Assembly (NCBI RefSeq): GCF_036324505.1
Contig: NC_086358.1
Coordinates: 3,285,868-3,349,867 of the forward strand
Reading direction: 5' to 3'
Origin: Eleginops maclovinus
Lineage: Eukaryota > Chordata > Actinopteri > Perciformes > Eleginopidae
Length of the DNA: 64,000 nt
Shown: positions 30,975 to 47,543 of the stretch, one piece after another
How positions within the stretch are numbered: the first letter of the stretch is position 1
How the letters are laid out: each line of letters begins with the position of its first letter
Position numbers and translations under genes: made by a program
The notes under the pieces: generated by a model
Told to the model about the DNA's origin: nothing
Seen by the model: the letters and a program-made list of their open reading frames with translations, nothing else
The model's database searches: none

Positions 30975-35488
<4,514 letters not shown>

Positions 35489-35628
35489 AGTGACTCTGGA
35501 GAGACACCCAGAAGTCAGAATATAAGAGAGATAATAAGATATGATAAACCTTATTGATCCCAAGATATACATACCAGCAGGAGATAAACAAAACTACATA
35601 TATATATCAATTATGCAGGATATTGATA

Positions 35629-35630
35629 GG

Positions 35631-35686
<56 letters not shown>
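35629..35686. repeat. (TAGA)n microsatellite
   Basis: About fourteen tetranucleotide units form a nearly pure array in the rangap1 5' UTR intron, next to a short 'ttattgatccc' repeat remnant (about 35550). Confidence 0.95.
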
Positions 35687-36161
35687 GTATTCTGGATACA
35701 TTTAATTTTGTTCTATAAAAGACCAAAACAGATATACAGACTTATACTACAGGAGCAGATAGGTATATACATAGGATAGTATATGCATTGCAGATGTGCA
35801 AGGTGGCTGGCTATATATCAATAGTGTATATCTATTGAATACAGATGGCAAGTATATTTCTCAACATATGAAATGGTAGTAAATAGAATCAAGATGAGAT
35901 GTTACGTGACACAGGATAGATAATAAACAAATCCTTTCCTGAAAACAATAAAGGACTCATCAACAACAGTCATGCTGAGTTAGCTTTTTAGCCTCACCGG
36001 TGCTAGCTAGTAGAAGTGCGCAATATAGGAAACGTTGTCACAACAAGCTAACATTACTCTTAAACAACTGTGACTGTTAGTGTGGGGTTTATACAGTTTA
36101 TACTTGTGACATTCAGCCACTTGAACAGCCATATAGCTCAAAATAAAGTTTAGAATCTTAC

Positions 36162-36290
36162 CACAAAAAAGTGATTTCCAGTTGAACCACAGCAGCGAAC
36201 ACACGCCGTTCTTACGTTCAGCGCGCCGGTTGTTTCTTAGCCATCTGACGTCATGACGCACAGGTTTCTTCATCGTTGTTTTTGTTCACG
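36162..36290 (-). promoter_or_regulatory. rangap1: rangap1 first exon and promoter
   Basis: A donor GTG|GTAAGATTC on the minus strand ends an exon at 36162, and the coding exon has an acceptor (CTCCAG) before 35495. Upstream sequence around 36190-36260 contains CpG clusters (cagcgcgccgg, gacgtcatgacg) including a CRE-like TGACGTCA. This is a plausible housekeeping promoter; the exact start is unknown. Confidence 0.5.
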
Positions 36291-36779
36291 TCGGTTGAAA
36301 CTGTTTTTACCGCCACCTGCTGTTGCTGCTTTGGTTACTGCACAAATCCCCCTTGGATTTATATCAGTGGAACATTATTTTATTGTATTTAATTTATATC
36401 TCTATGAATCAGCTGATATTCAAGTCAGTTCTAAATAATAATAATAACTATAATAATACATCATATTTACATACCGCGTTTCCCAGTGCTCAATACCTAA
36501 TGTTAATATTATGGGCCCCTACAACCCAATGTTTTGCTTTTTCTGATGTTTTTTCATGCAAATACTTTTCAGAATCAGAATAAGAAATACTTTATCCATC
36601 CCAAACTGGAAATGTTTTTCCCAGTTGGTGGTTTTACCTGAGGAACATTTTTGAATGCAAGGACGTTTAATGGTAACAGAGTATTCCTATACTCTGGTAC
36701 TTCTACTTTTCCTCAAGTACAAGATCTGAGTCTTCTCCCACCTTCTCTCACCTCAGTGAACATTGAACCAGGTGTTGCT

Positions 36780-37046
36780 GCCCTCTAACGGTCACCCTTC
36801 TCTTTGAAACTTGTTGCGATCCTGTGCACTCACAGAAACAGCTAGCAGTTAGCTACCATTAGCCTGTCAGTACCCTGCAGCAGTAGCTGCAGCCCAGAGA
36901 AACTCTAGCTTCGTCCACAGACTAATGACAGGGACACTAAACATAAAGAAATGCGCCTGGAAATTGAATGCTAGTTTCTCCTGTCTGTATCGCCAACACT
37001 GTGTGAAGCCATCTCTGACCTGAATCCCGCTGTGAGGAAACTATCG
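36780..37046 (+). other. zc3h7b: Candidate non-coding first exon of zc3h7b
   Basis: A strong donor (ctatcg|gtgagttg) follows 37046, and the first coding exon has an acceptor directly before 38915, so an upstream leader exon is required. This stretch lies about 0.6 kb from the divergent rangap1 start. The 5' limit is not visible. Confidence 0.45.
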
Positions 37047-38304
37047 GTGAGTTGATATGCTAACTGAGGGCTTTAGCTGTTAGCTTGGGCTGCACTGGTA
37101 CAAGTTACTACATAGCTAGGTAGTTTGCCTTTGGTTTGTAAGCAGTGTAGCCTTATGTGTCAACTCAACAAAAACCACAACTAATAAAAAAAGTCATGAC
37201 TTGGAACATAATCGTACATTTTAAATATATCAGCATTTAAGATACAGTGATTAGCATTTAATAGATTCTAGCCAATCACCATGTACTTAACTAGCTAAAT
37301 GCTAGCTAGTTAGCACTTGGTTTATAAGCAATGTAGCCATATATATCAGCTCAACAATATATGATATAAATAATAACAATACACAACCTGCAACACAATC
37401 AACACTTGTAACAGGCTAACATAATGTAGCGCTCTTCAATTATTGAATGTTAGCTAAACTACAGTGATAAGCATTTAGTCTGAGTAAGTAGCGTTAGCCA
37501 GCTAATCCCAACTGCCGCGTAGCTAACCCAGATAGCGTCAATAATAATAATAGTAATAATAATAATAGTAAATATGCATTTAATGTATATAGCGCTTTAC
37601 AAAATACACAAACACACTTTGCAAAGTGTATGTTAATGTTTCTAAAAGAATAAGCATCTATCACAATGCTAGCAAGTTTTTTTACATCATAATCTAACGG
37701 TGAAATAGCAGCTAACGTTATTATTATTTTTTCCCGACATTGTTCTGCTAATGGCTAAACTATGAAGCTAATGCCATCCCACAACAAATCTCCATAATGT
37801 ATGCGTGAAATACTTCTTTCTGTCACTTATTAATGCTAACGATAACTAACCGTTAGTGGTCCGCTTAACCGTTAGCAATTTCGGCTGATTGTTTATGCAA
37901 GTCCGGTGATTGCATAGCTTGCTTTGTAACAGGCCTGGGATTGATTATGTAGGACAACTTTAATTGGATAGCAGTTTTTGAAAAGGTTTTTAATTATTGC
38001 AGAACATAATGTACTGCAGAGGTGGTGGAAGTACTCAGATATCGTAAAAAGTAGAAGTGGAGTAAAGAGTACAGCAACTTTTTGCACCAGATTTAACATG
38101 TCATGACTGTCCTTCACATATCAAGTTTTAAAAAAAAAACTATTTTGTGGATAAAATAAATCATTAGATGTTTTTTAAAATCAAAAACAGTGCATCTTGG
38201 TTTAGTATTGTGATCAGACTTGTCTACACTGAATTAACCTTTCAAACCAAATGTATGTGATTTTTATCTCAGATTCAGTCTATCCATACATAGTATTCTA
38301 GCAG
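37047..38304 (+). other. zc3h7b 5' UTR intron, upstream part
   Basis: AT-rich intronic sequence without coding exons. It includes an AAT-rich stretch (about 37539-37571) and a fragment at 38010-38100 ('gtggtggaagtactcag') that resembles the ends of the element at 38305-38836. Confidence 0.5.
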
Positions 38305-38836
38305 CAGTCAGGGGTAGACAAGTACTCAGATCTTGTACTTGAGTAGAAGTACCAGAGGGTAGGAATACTCTGACAGTAAACGTCCTGCAATCAACATGTT
38401 CCTCCAGTAAAAGTACAACATTATTAGAATCTAAATGTACTTAAAGTAGCGACAGTAAAAGTAGTCATTGTCTGATTGGTCCATTTCAGAATAATATCTC
38501 TGATATGTTTTATAATGATTGATCATTAAAGTGTTCTCAGAGCTGGTAAAGCTGCAGCTAGTTTTAATGGCTTTGTATACTGCAGGGTAGCTGCTGGATT
38601 TACTGCAGGTGAACTAAAGTCTGATTTAAGGGAGATTATATTTACCATCATTCATCCAAATCTGTAAAGTAACTGAAGGCATTCAATAAAAGTACATCAT
38701 TTACCCCTGAATTGTAGTGGAGTAGAAGTACAAAGTAGCCTAGCATTTAAATACTCAAGTTGTACAATTTTGAGAGAGTTTAACCTTACTTAAGTACAGT
38801 ACTTGAGTAAATGTATTTAGTCACTTTACACCACTG
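38305..38836. mobile_element. Non-autonomous DNA transposon with 'acttgagta' ends
   Basis: The left end reads 'caagtactcagatcttgtac' followed by 'ttgagtagaagtac'. The right end reads 'aagtacagtacttgagtaaa' and closes with 'tttacaccactg'. Read inward, these form imperfect inverted repeats of a type common in fish genomes. No transposase is encoded in about 530 bp. Flanking bases TCTAGCAG and TCTAATGG only loosely resemble a target duplication, so the boundaries are approximate. I assign hAT-like with caution. Confidence 0.65.
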
Positions 38837-38917
38837 ATCTAATGGTATTTGGATAATGTGTTGGAAGAGGTGTAGTTTTAAACTGTTGCAAGTTAACCTT
38901 GTTTTTACCCTCAGGCC

Positions 38918-41900
38918 ATGGATCCTGATCGACAAAAACGAAGAGAGGAAATTCAGAAAGCCATGAGCTTTATCCAGTAAGTGTAGTGTTGACCCTTAAT
39001 GCCTCCTTTACAACCTATTAGGAGTATGATACAGTTTGGGTATGTATAGCATTGACATCACTGTATGTTTCTGTCCACAGGTCATCATTGCCTTTCCCAG
39101 AGCCAGAGAGTTATGAAGTATGCATAGAACCTTTTCAACACATTTGCAGTGCTCCTATAGTACTTATTCCCAGGTCTCAGCATGGCTAACTTTAAACTAA
39201 ACTCTGTTTTCCCTTTCGCTTTTCTTGTTTCTTCACCTGACATGTTCCTTTCAGGCATTTGTCGCCCAGTTGGTGTGTAACTTGCTGGACGAGGGCAATT
39301 GTTGCTTTCGAGATGGGGACAGTCGTCAGGCGGCCCAGCAGTATGGGGAGGGGATCAGTGTTGCCCGCTATGCTCAGGCTGAGGCCCTCGTCATCCCCCA
39401 TGAGCTGCTGGAGAGCCTGTACGTCAACAGGGCTGCTGCCTGCTACCAGACGGTGAGTGTAAAGACGGGATGTGTTACCTGCAGATGCTCATTGGAAAAA
39501 TATACATTTTGATATTCTCCTTTTATTCTCTGTCTCAGAGGGAGTATGAGCGCGGGGTCCAGGACTGTGACAGTGCACTGTGTGTGTCAGAAGGCAGTCG
39601 GAGGGCTTTGTACCGCAAGGCGATCTGTCTGAGGGAATTGGGTAGAATCCGAGAGGCCTACGAGTGCGGAACCAAATGTCTCCTCACAGCACCGCACGTA
39701 TGTCGGCACTGAAAATATATTATATAATATATAATATTTGAAACGTCTTTTATCTCGTTGACACTGCTGTTGAAATTGGCATTTTCTACAGCATTGTGAT
39801 GATATTTAAAGGTTGAACATTGAAGCTTCCGCTAAATATTAACACACTGAGAAAGATCACCCTCAATTCTTCTTGCTAAGTGGCACCTTTTTGTGAATCC
39901 TCCTCCAGGACAGACAGGTGAGTGACCTGGCTCAGGATCTGGCCACGAAGCTGGGCCTGAAGGGTCGTAAGGCTTACGTCAGCCAACAGACGGAGTCCAC
40001 GGCCACAGATGGGGAGAATCACGGGGAGTCTAACCCAACCACAGGAGAGGTGGGTGCTGTTGTGAAGGTACATACTCTGAATATGGTGACTGGTGTAGAG
40101 GCTAATCCGGTTGGTTATTGCTTTCTTCAGATGTCCTCCAATGGGCTGGAATCTCTGGGTGACATGGAATCAGGTATGACAAACTAGCTCATCCTAAACA
40201 TATTTGTAATACTTTATTGCATGTGTTTGCATTAATTCAACGAAACATTTAAACACTTTCTTTTTACTGTTGAACACACCCAGTCCCCCATATATTTCCC
40301 ATATTCATTTCCTCATCTCTTCTTCCTTCTCAGGAGACATGTCTAACGCACAGTGCATCCCCGCTCCTCTGGCCACTCCCATCCCGGTCAGCGATGACCC
40401 GGCGAGCCCCGAGGGGACGCCCTGCTCCGACATGTCAGAGAGCCCCAGCAGCCAGGGCCTGCCCCCCATGCCGTACTCCGTCCCCGTGTCGGAGCACATG
40501 GAGGAGTGCAGCGTCATGAAGGACGAGCTCAACAGTCTGCTGGATTGCAGCCCAAAGAAAGTGAGTGAGGTGAGTGAAGGAGCGATGAGCGAAATCTATC
40601 ATTAACCGCAGAGGAGACAGAAGTATTTTTATTTTCACATGTTAGTGCATAAATTGGTCTAAGTGCTTAAGCATGCTTTTCACCTCACAGACGTATCATG
40701 CATGTGTTCCTCTTGCATGTCTCAATCAACAGATACACATATGTGTTTGGGGAGGTGTTATTTTTGTGCCTTATTTCTAACTGCTGTTTAAGTGTGAGAT
40801 CGCCATCTAGCGGTCAGAATAATAAGTGCAGGCTTTACTCGGGTTAAGAGGTAACCTGTTGCAAATTTAGAACATATTTGATGGTTAATATATCAAACGA
40901 ACTCAAAAGTATCAAAGAAGTACTTCTCACTCCACAGAAAGTTTTTCAGCTGCTTTTTTTGCTTGAAGTTTTGATATTTTCGGACAGGATGGTACCGGTA
41001 TATTTCCTTTTTTATAGCGGAACTTCAAATGACAGTTTTCTACCTGAAGTAAAGCCTGCCTGTCTCTGTCTCCTACTCCAGAGTCCGGTCCAGGGTGCTA
41101 TCCCCACAAACCTCCCCAACACGGCGACGGGTCTCCGGCCTCCGTACTCCCCGAGCCTCCCGGCCCCGTCCTCCCAGCTCCCTTCAGACTTCTTCAGCTC
41201 CTCCGTCAGTGAGATGCCCTCGCTGGAGCCCTTCACGCAGCTAGCACAGCGAGACCAGGGCTCCACCCAGGCGCAGGACGCTCTTGGGAGCTTCCCCACG
41301 GGGGCCACGGACGCAGACGGGAACGCAGGAGTCTCCGCTGGCGGGCTGGACTCGTTGTCTGAGTACACTCTCCCTGGTGAGTGTAAATCTACATGTGTGT
41401 GTACCCTATTTAAGGAGCTGCATGAGTTGTCTTGGCATGTGGGATGAACAGGTTGACTGAGATATATTTGATTTCACTTTTATCACAAGAAATAAACATT
41501 GTAAGGAAGGCTAACATTATATTGAAGATCAAACTATATAATATCTTGCACCTTTACTCAAATGTACCTCTGAAATGTACATGGATGTTTACTATGCACA
41601 CAATACTGTTGATAAAAAAATGTGTTGAGGAAAGACAAGCATGTCAAAACGTAAAAATAAAAATCTACTTTTTTTAACGTACATATATTTATTCCCAGTT
41701 TCAATATGTCAGCTTGCTCTTTTTTAAATACCAGGGAACAGTATCGAGTTAGCTCTAACCTGAGATGTGACTCGGCAGTGTGAGTCAGCATCCTTACAGA
41801 ATGCAGTCTGACATCAGTGTGTGTGTGTGTGTGTTTGGTCTACAGGGGGACGGGTGTGTCACAGCTTCATCCCTGGGATGCGCAACCACAGCGCTGCACA

Positions 41901-44900
41901 TGCAGTGAGTAACACACACACAGCTTTAAAGTGGAACTGTTAATGATGTTGCTTTTTATGAATTAGCATAATTATTTCTGACTATGATGCTCAGTGGCCC
42001 TTGTGCTTAATGTCCTCCCCCTCTTCTTCTGCAGAACGGTCCAGCAGGAACAAACCTGTCTCTGCTCTCCAGGAATCCTCTGGCAGCCACACATGACTTT
42101 CGGCAGGCCTGTCACGCCTGTTACAGCAGAATAGGTTGGTATAAGTTTCTGTTACGAGCCTTTAACCAGCGGCTCCTTTACCTACCTTTTCACAAATACT
42201 CACAACGAGATGTCGCAGCATGGCCCTCTCCGTAAGCACCCCTACTTTGTTTATTATATGGGAAATAGAGCAGCAACCATTTGTAAGTTGACAGAAAACT
42301 AATCAGATGATTTTGGTAATTTATTCATTGTTGATATAAAAAGAAAATCCAGTCCAGAATATGGAAGTGTCTTGCTTCTCTGCTTTTCTATTATTTTAAA
42401 CAGATTCACTTTGGGTTAGTTGAAATAATTGGCAGAATAATTGATGATCACAGTAAATGTGTAGTATCAAGCACTTGTAGGGATGTCATCATCATTATGG
42501 CTTTTTATCAGCCTCTTTTTTATTTTATTTAGCCTTCATATAAAATAGTTTTACAGGTTATAGTTACATATTCCTCCCGCCTGTTGCTCGCAGGTCCACG
42601 AGTTATGGACTACAAATACCAGCCGGAGGCTGCACATCGCTGCAAGAGGGACGTGCTGCTGTGCCGCCTCAAAAACACAGACGACCCCACCTGGAAGAGG
42701 ATCCGGCCGCGGCCTGCACGGAACAACTTCCTGGGGGCATTCGTACTCTGTAAAGGTACGTCCTGTGTTTCTATTATTAGTTCAGTACTTGATTAAGTTG
42801 GGAACACCTTTGGGAAATGGCGCTAAGAGCTAAATGGAGTTTAAATAATGGCAAATAATGCGTGTTGTCCTCTACCACAGAGGTGCAGGAGCGTCAGGAG
42901 TGCCAGTACGGGGAGAACTGCACGTTTGCTTACTGCCAGGAGGAGATTGACGTTTGGACGCAGGAGAGGAAGGGAGCGCTGAGCCGAGAGCTGCTGTTCG
43001 ATCCTCTGGGCAGCACGGAGCGACGGGCACTCAGCGTCACCAGACTGCTGCAGCTGCACATGGGCATGTTCATGTTCCTCTGTGAGGTGAGGCTGTCTGT
43101 GTTTCTCTTCTCCTTATAAAGGTTGTTGGGATTATAAATAATTAAGATTTTGATCTAGACTTTTGTGATCTAGCATTTTAACAAACGTAACCTTATCTGA
43201 GCGTCTTTTACTTCTTCCCACAGGAATGTTTTGACAGTAAGCCTCGCATCATCAGTAAGCGCAGCAAAGAAAACTTAGCAGTCTGCTCGAACCTCACAGC
43301 TCGACACCCGTTCGACGACAACAAGTAAGTGCAAAATCTCTTCATTTAGCTCTTATTAAATGTATAAAAGTGTGTACAAGTTCCATTTGGTCCCTTGGCT
43401 TGTATAATTTCTATAATTGCATTTCTTTACCCACTGCAGGTGCCTGGTGCACGTGGTGAGGTCGGCCAACGTGCGCTACAGTAAGGTGCGTCCGCTGCAC
43501 CCCCTCTGTCAGTTCGACGTGTGTCGCCACGAGGTCCGATACGGCTGCCAGCGCGAGGACAGCTGCTCCTTCGCTCACTCCGTCATAGAGCTCAAATGCT
43601 GGGTCCTGCAGCAGGACACCGGTGGGTGGAACACACAACCGTTTATTGGCTTTGTCTTTTTGTTTTTGAGAGGGGGGAGACTTCTGCGGATAATTCTGCA
43701 CCGTCTTTAATAGAAACATCGAGACAGAACATGACACATGATGCGTTGAACTTATAGTCCAGTAGTTGAAGGTGATTTAAAAGAGTCAGCCATATTGGGA
43801 CTCTATACTCATGTCGTGCTGTGTTTGATTTTGAGCTCAGAATCGAGTTGAAAAAGGAAAGTGTTTTTCACAGAACTGCTTTCTGGTATGTTTTGCTTCA
43901 GGTATCACACATGAAGAGATGGTGCAGGAGTCCAAGAGACACTGGCAGAGGCTGGAGCAGAACGCACAGAAGCAGCAGCAGAAGGTGAGACGGGACGGAG
44001 ACAGTTGGATATCTAATTCTGTCTCACAAATGTCGTGTGGCAGTTCCTCCTGTTGTTGTCGCGATACTCCAACTTTGAAAGAACTCTTTGAGAAAGATCG
44101 AGATGTGTTTTCAAGCCTCTGTTTGTTTTATCAACACTCATTTTCCCCCCCCTGTGTTTCAGCCCATCCACATCCCCCATCTGAGCAGCAGCAGCATGCC
44201 TGCAGGAGGAATGGGGGGAATGGGAAGTGGAGGGGATGGTATGGGAGGGGGGGGTGTGGGTCCTGTGGGGGGGTTGGGTGTGGGAGGGTTAGGAGCAGGA
44301 GGGGGGAGAGGGCGCCCCTTCAACCTGAAAATGAAGTTTGTGTGTGGTCAGTGCTGGAGGGAGGGACAGGTCAACGAGCCCGACAAGAACCTCAAATACT
44401 GCACCGCCAAAGCCCGGCACAGGTGAGGAGGAGTTCCCCTCTTATGATTGCTCCCTTTATTTTATTTTTATTAACGCTGGCTCTCCCGTCTCCTCAGCTG
44501 GACCAAGGAGCGTCGGGTCCTGCTGGTGAAATCCTTCGAGAAGAAGAAGTGGGTCGTTGTTCGGCCGCTGCCTTTCTCCCGCACCTATCCTCAGCAATAC
44601 GACGTGAGTCACTTTTTTTATCATCTCTGCCACTCCAGCCTTCTCACACTCAGTACTGCCTTCCCCCTGGGGGCCAGGTGTTGTTTATCATTGAGCCGCC
44701 AGCGTGTCTTCACGTCACCCATGTCCTAGAACACAGTAATTAAACATCTACATAACCATGACTGTATTCCAGTCGTAGAAAATGTGTTTTAAATCCTCAA
44801 TATAATGTGTACAGCTCTTACTGTTCACCAACACTAGCTTCCAGCATCAGGCCAATTAAATCCAATCCAAAACCTCTGTTGCACTACTGATGGCCTCATT

Positions 44901-46240
44901 AACCCTCTGTCTTTGCCTCGTGCAGATGTGTGTGCATGTGATGAAGCAGAAGAAGTGCCACTACATCGGGAACTGTTCGTTCGCCCACAGTCTGGAGGAG
45001 AGGGACGTGTGGACGTACATGAAGAACAACAGCTGTAAGCATCAGGAACCATCCAGAATCATTTAGAGCTTTAATTATATACGAGTTGAGATATAGATTT
45101 AATCATGTTAACTTTTGATCCCACCACAGTCATTGATTGCTTACTGCACACTGATTGTTGTTCTGCGTGACATCACTGAGGGTCATCCTCTCGTTCTTTC
45201 TCCCCCTCCACAGTGAGAGACATGCAACAGATGTACGAAATGTGGCTGCAGCTAACCAACCAGAGCCGGCGCAGCGACATCTCCACGGTGACGCCGTCCC
45301 CAGAGGACAAGCAGGTCACCATAACAGCGGACTACACAGAGAGCATGGTGAGTCACTCTAACATTATCGTGCTTTCACCTGCTGTCCCTTCTTCCAGGGC
45401 TTTGAGTGTCAAGTGATTGTGGCACTTCTCCACTGATTGGTGAGAAAAACCTGGTGATGGGATATATATATAATGAATGTTATGGCAGTACCTGCTCGTT
45501 CAAAGCTGTTAATCAAGCTTTTGCATGCGTATTTATTCAGTTTAAAGCTGGTATTTCTGCAGAGCTGCACATACTCATGAGGCTTCACTCCATTATAGGT
45601 ATTATACCATAAAGTGAATTAGACTCCAGCGGTAAAAAAAGCCCAGAGGTCAACATTTCTTTTTTTTGTAATTTCCAAAATGTTTTAATTTCACAAGATA
45701 TTCTGCCTCAATCCGTACTTGTTGGTATTTATCCTTTAAAAAAATGTGTTTTCACTGTAGTCAATAAACGACTTGCTCTCCTGCTTTTTGCACCCTAAGG
45801 GAAGGCATTCACTTGAAAGTTGATTCAATAAAAAAAGACGAACAAATGAAATCCAATTTATCGTTACGTTTGAAATCAAGTTTTGCTTTTGAGTTTTTCT
45901 TTTCTCTGGTGTTGTCATAACATATGATGACAGACATTCAAAGCTTCATACAAGCGTTGCATGTAACAAGCTTTGTGTATATGGCATCTTTTGAACACAG
46001 ATTCAGAATTATTTCAAATAAAAAAACTCAAATCAATCAAAAAGTTCATTTTTTAAAATGAATTAAGAGCGCTTTTAATCCTGGTCTCAGAGAGGTGGTA
46101 ATAAAGGATTTTGTATTGTAATGCGTAGGATTGTAAAAATGTATTGACTGTGTCTCTACTTGCTCCGTTAGCATTATCGTTATGGGATGTGTGTTTTGTT
46201 TCAGGGCGGCCGGCGGCTGTCAGACGGAGATGACCTCTGA
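38918..46240 (+). CDS. zc3h7b: Zinc finger CCCH domain-containing protein 7B, shortened C-terminus
   Basis: Exons: 38918-38976, 39081-39117, 39255-39452, 39539-39697, 39909-40049, 40131-40173, 40334-40560, 41082-41376, 41846-41904, 42035-42134, 42594-42755, 42881-43086, 43224-43324, 43440-43621, 43902-43984, 44163-44422, 44498-44603, 44926-45034, 45214-45347, 46205-46240. Phases agree: 898 residues. N-terminal TPR-like repeats (about 33-150) precede a Ser/Pro-rich middle and RNA-binding fingers: a CCCC-type motif (CQYGENCTFAYC, about 500), CRHEVRYGC...CSFAH (about 625) and CHYIGNCSFAH (about 815). In family members a C2H2-like finger (HCWLCGKN) and a last CCCH finger follow; here the protein ends GGRRLSDGDDL. 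A Gly-rich insert lies at about 690-720. ZC3H7B binds RNA, including microRNA hairpins, and interacts with rotavirus NSP3 in human. Synteny favours 7B over 7A. Confidence 0.92.
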
Positions 46241-46579
46241 GTGTTTCTGCAGACCTCCTCTAACATCGAGTGAGAGAGCAGATGGACACACCACAAAATG
46301 GTTGACCCCATCCCCAACAACACACACACACACACACACACACATACACACACAAACACTTTCACACCAATCACAGGCACCGCTTCACACACAGAGAGAG
46401 CTTTGGCTTCAGCGTTGTGTTTTAATATCATGCTGCAGCTTCACACAGCATCCTTTAGGTTCCCCTTCAGCAGATTATACCGCAGAAACGCCACAGACAA
46501 CTGACTAAAAAGAAATGATCCGCAGCGCTCTTTGGGATGTGTGTGTGTCCACCAGGCACCGCTTTTCTTGTTCTCTCTC

Positions 46580-46585
46580 AATAAA
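46580..46585 (+). terminator. zc3h7b: Candidate zc3h7b poly(A) signal
   Basis: An AATAAA hexamer lies about 340 bp after the inferred stop, followed by a GT-rich stretch. Its position fits a short 3' UTR and supports ending the gene at exon 20. An earlier AATAAA near 45763 lies in the last intron and could serve an alternative form ending there. Confidence 0.5.
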
Positions 46586-46599
46586 TCCTCGCAGCACTG

Positions 46600-47494
46600 A
46601 AGCGACTATTGGGTGGCCGCGCTGGTCGCAGCTCTTAAATGTAGCTTGGTGATAATTTTAAGACACAAGTAAAGCGCTTAACGTTGAAATCGAAACTTTG
46701 CAGTGCCAAAAATAGCCAAGCCCATAACGCTGAAGAAGAATGAAGACGTTTGAAAAGAGGTTCTCGGTGGACACAACCCAAACCCTGTTTTCCTTTCTTA
46801 ACGGGAGCATCACAACAGGGGTCAACGTAACCGAGATTTTCCTCCAATGGGAGTTGTACTTCCTTGTTATATTGTCTGCCATATTGGTAGAAAGCAATGA
46901 ATGTAACGCCTGCACGGGCCTTTCAAAAACTAGGGAAATTAGTCGCGGATAACATTGCTGTGGTCGTGGAATGTATGCAAGTATATGCGCCCCAAAAACA
47001 TGCCCCTATATAGATACAAGACGGCCTCCTGATAGGTACGTAGGTAATAAAACACACTTAAGCAGGGGAGGTGAATGTGTGGAATTTTACCCTATTGTAA
47101 AGCACACCGCAGATGCCCGTTGAGGGATAGTGATGCCTGAATAATAGTGGAAAAACAGCCGTAAAGACGGATAAAGTTGTGAGGAAAGACCCGTTCGTAG
47201 TAGTTGAATAAGGGAAGGAATATCATTTAAATAGCTGAGAGAAGATGAGTGGCAGGAATATTAAGAATCTATATTTTCGATGGTTAATTGAGAGAATATT
47301 AAGGGTAATTTAGTTAAGGGGTCTCTTCTTTCCTCCGTTAAATTGGGGTCATCACTTTACCGAAAAACATATATCATGCCCCTGCAAGCCTTCAGAAGGA
47401 AACCCCGTGTTCCTCATATGTCTTTTATGTTCCTGATAGCTATATATTAACCTTCTATTCATGGGAAATCATTCTCATCATACAATGTGCCTAT

Positions 47495-47543
<49 letters not shown>

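Noticed and set aside
44088..44426. A separate Gly-rich protein starting MRKIEMCF
   Set aside because: It is the correct frame of zc3h7b exon 16 extended backwards into the intron. The exon starts at the acceptor before 44163.
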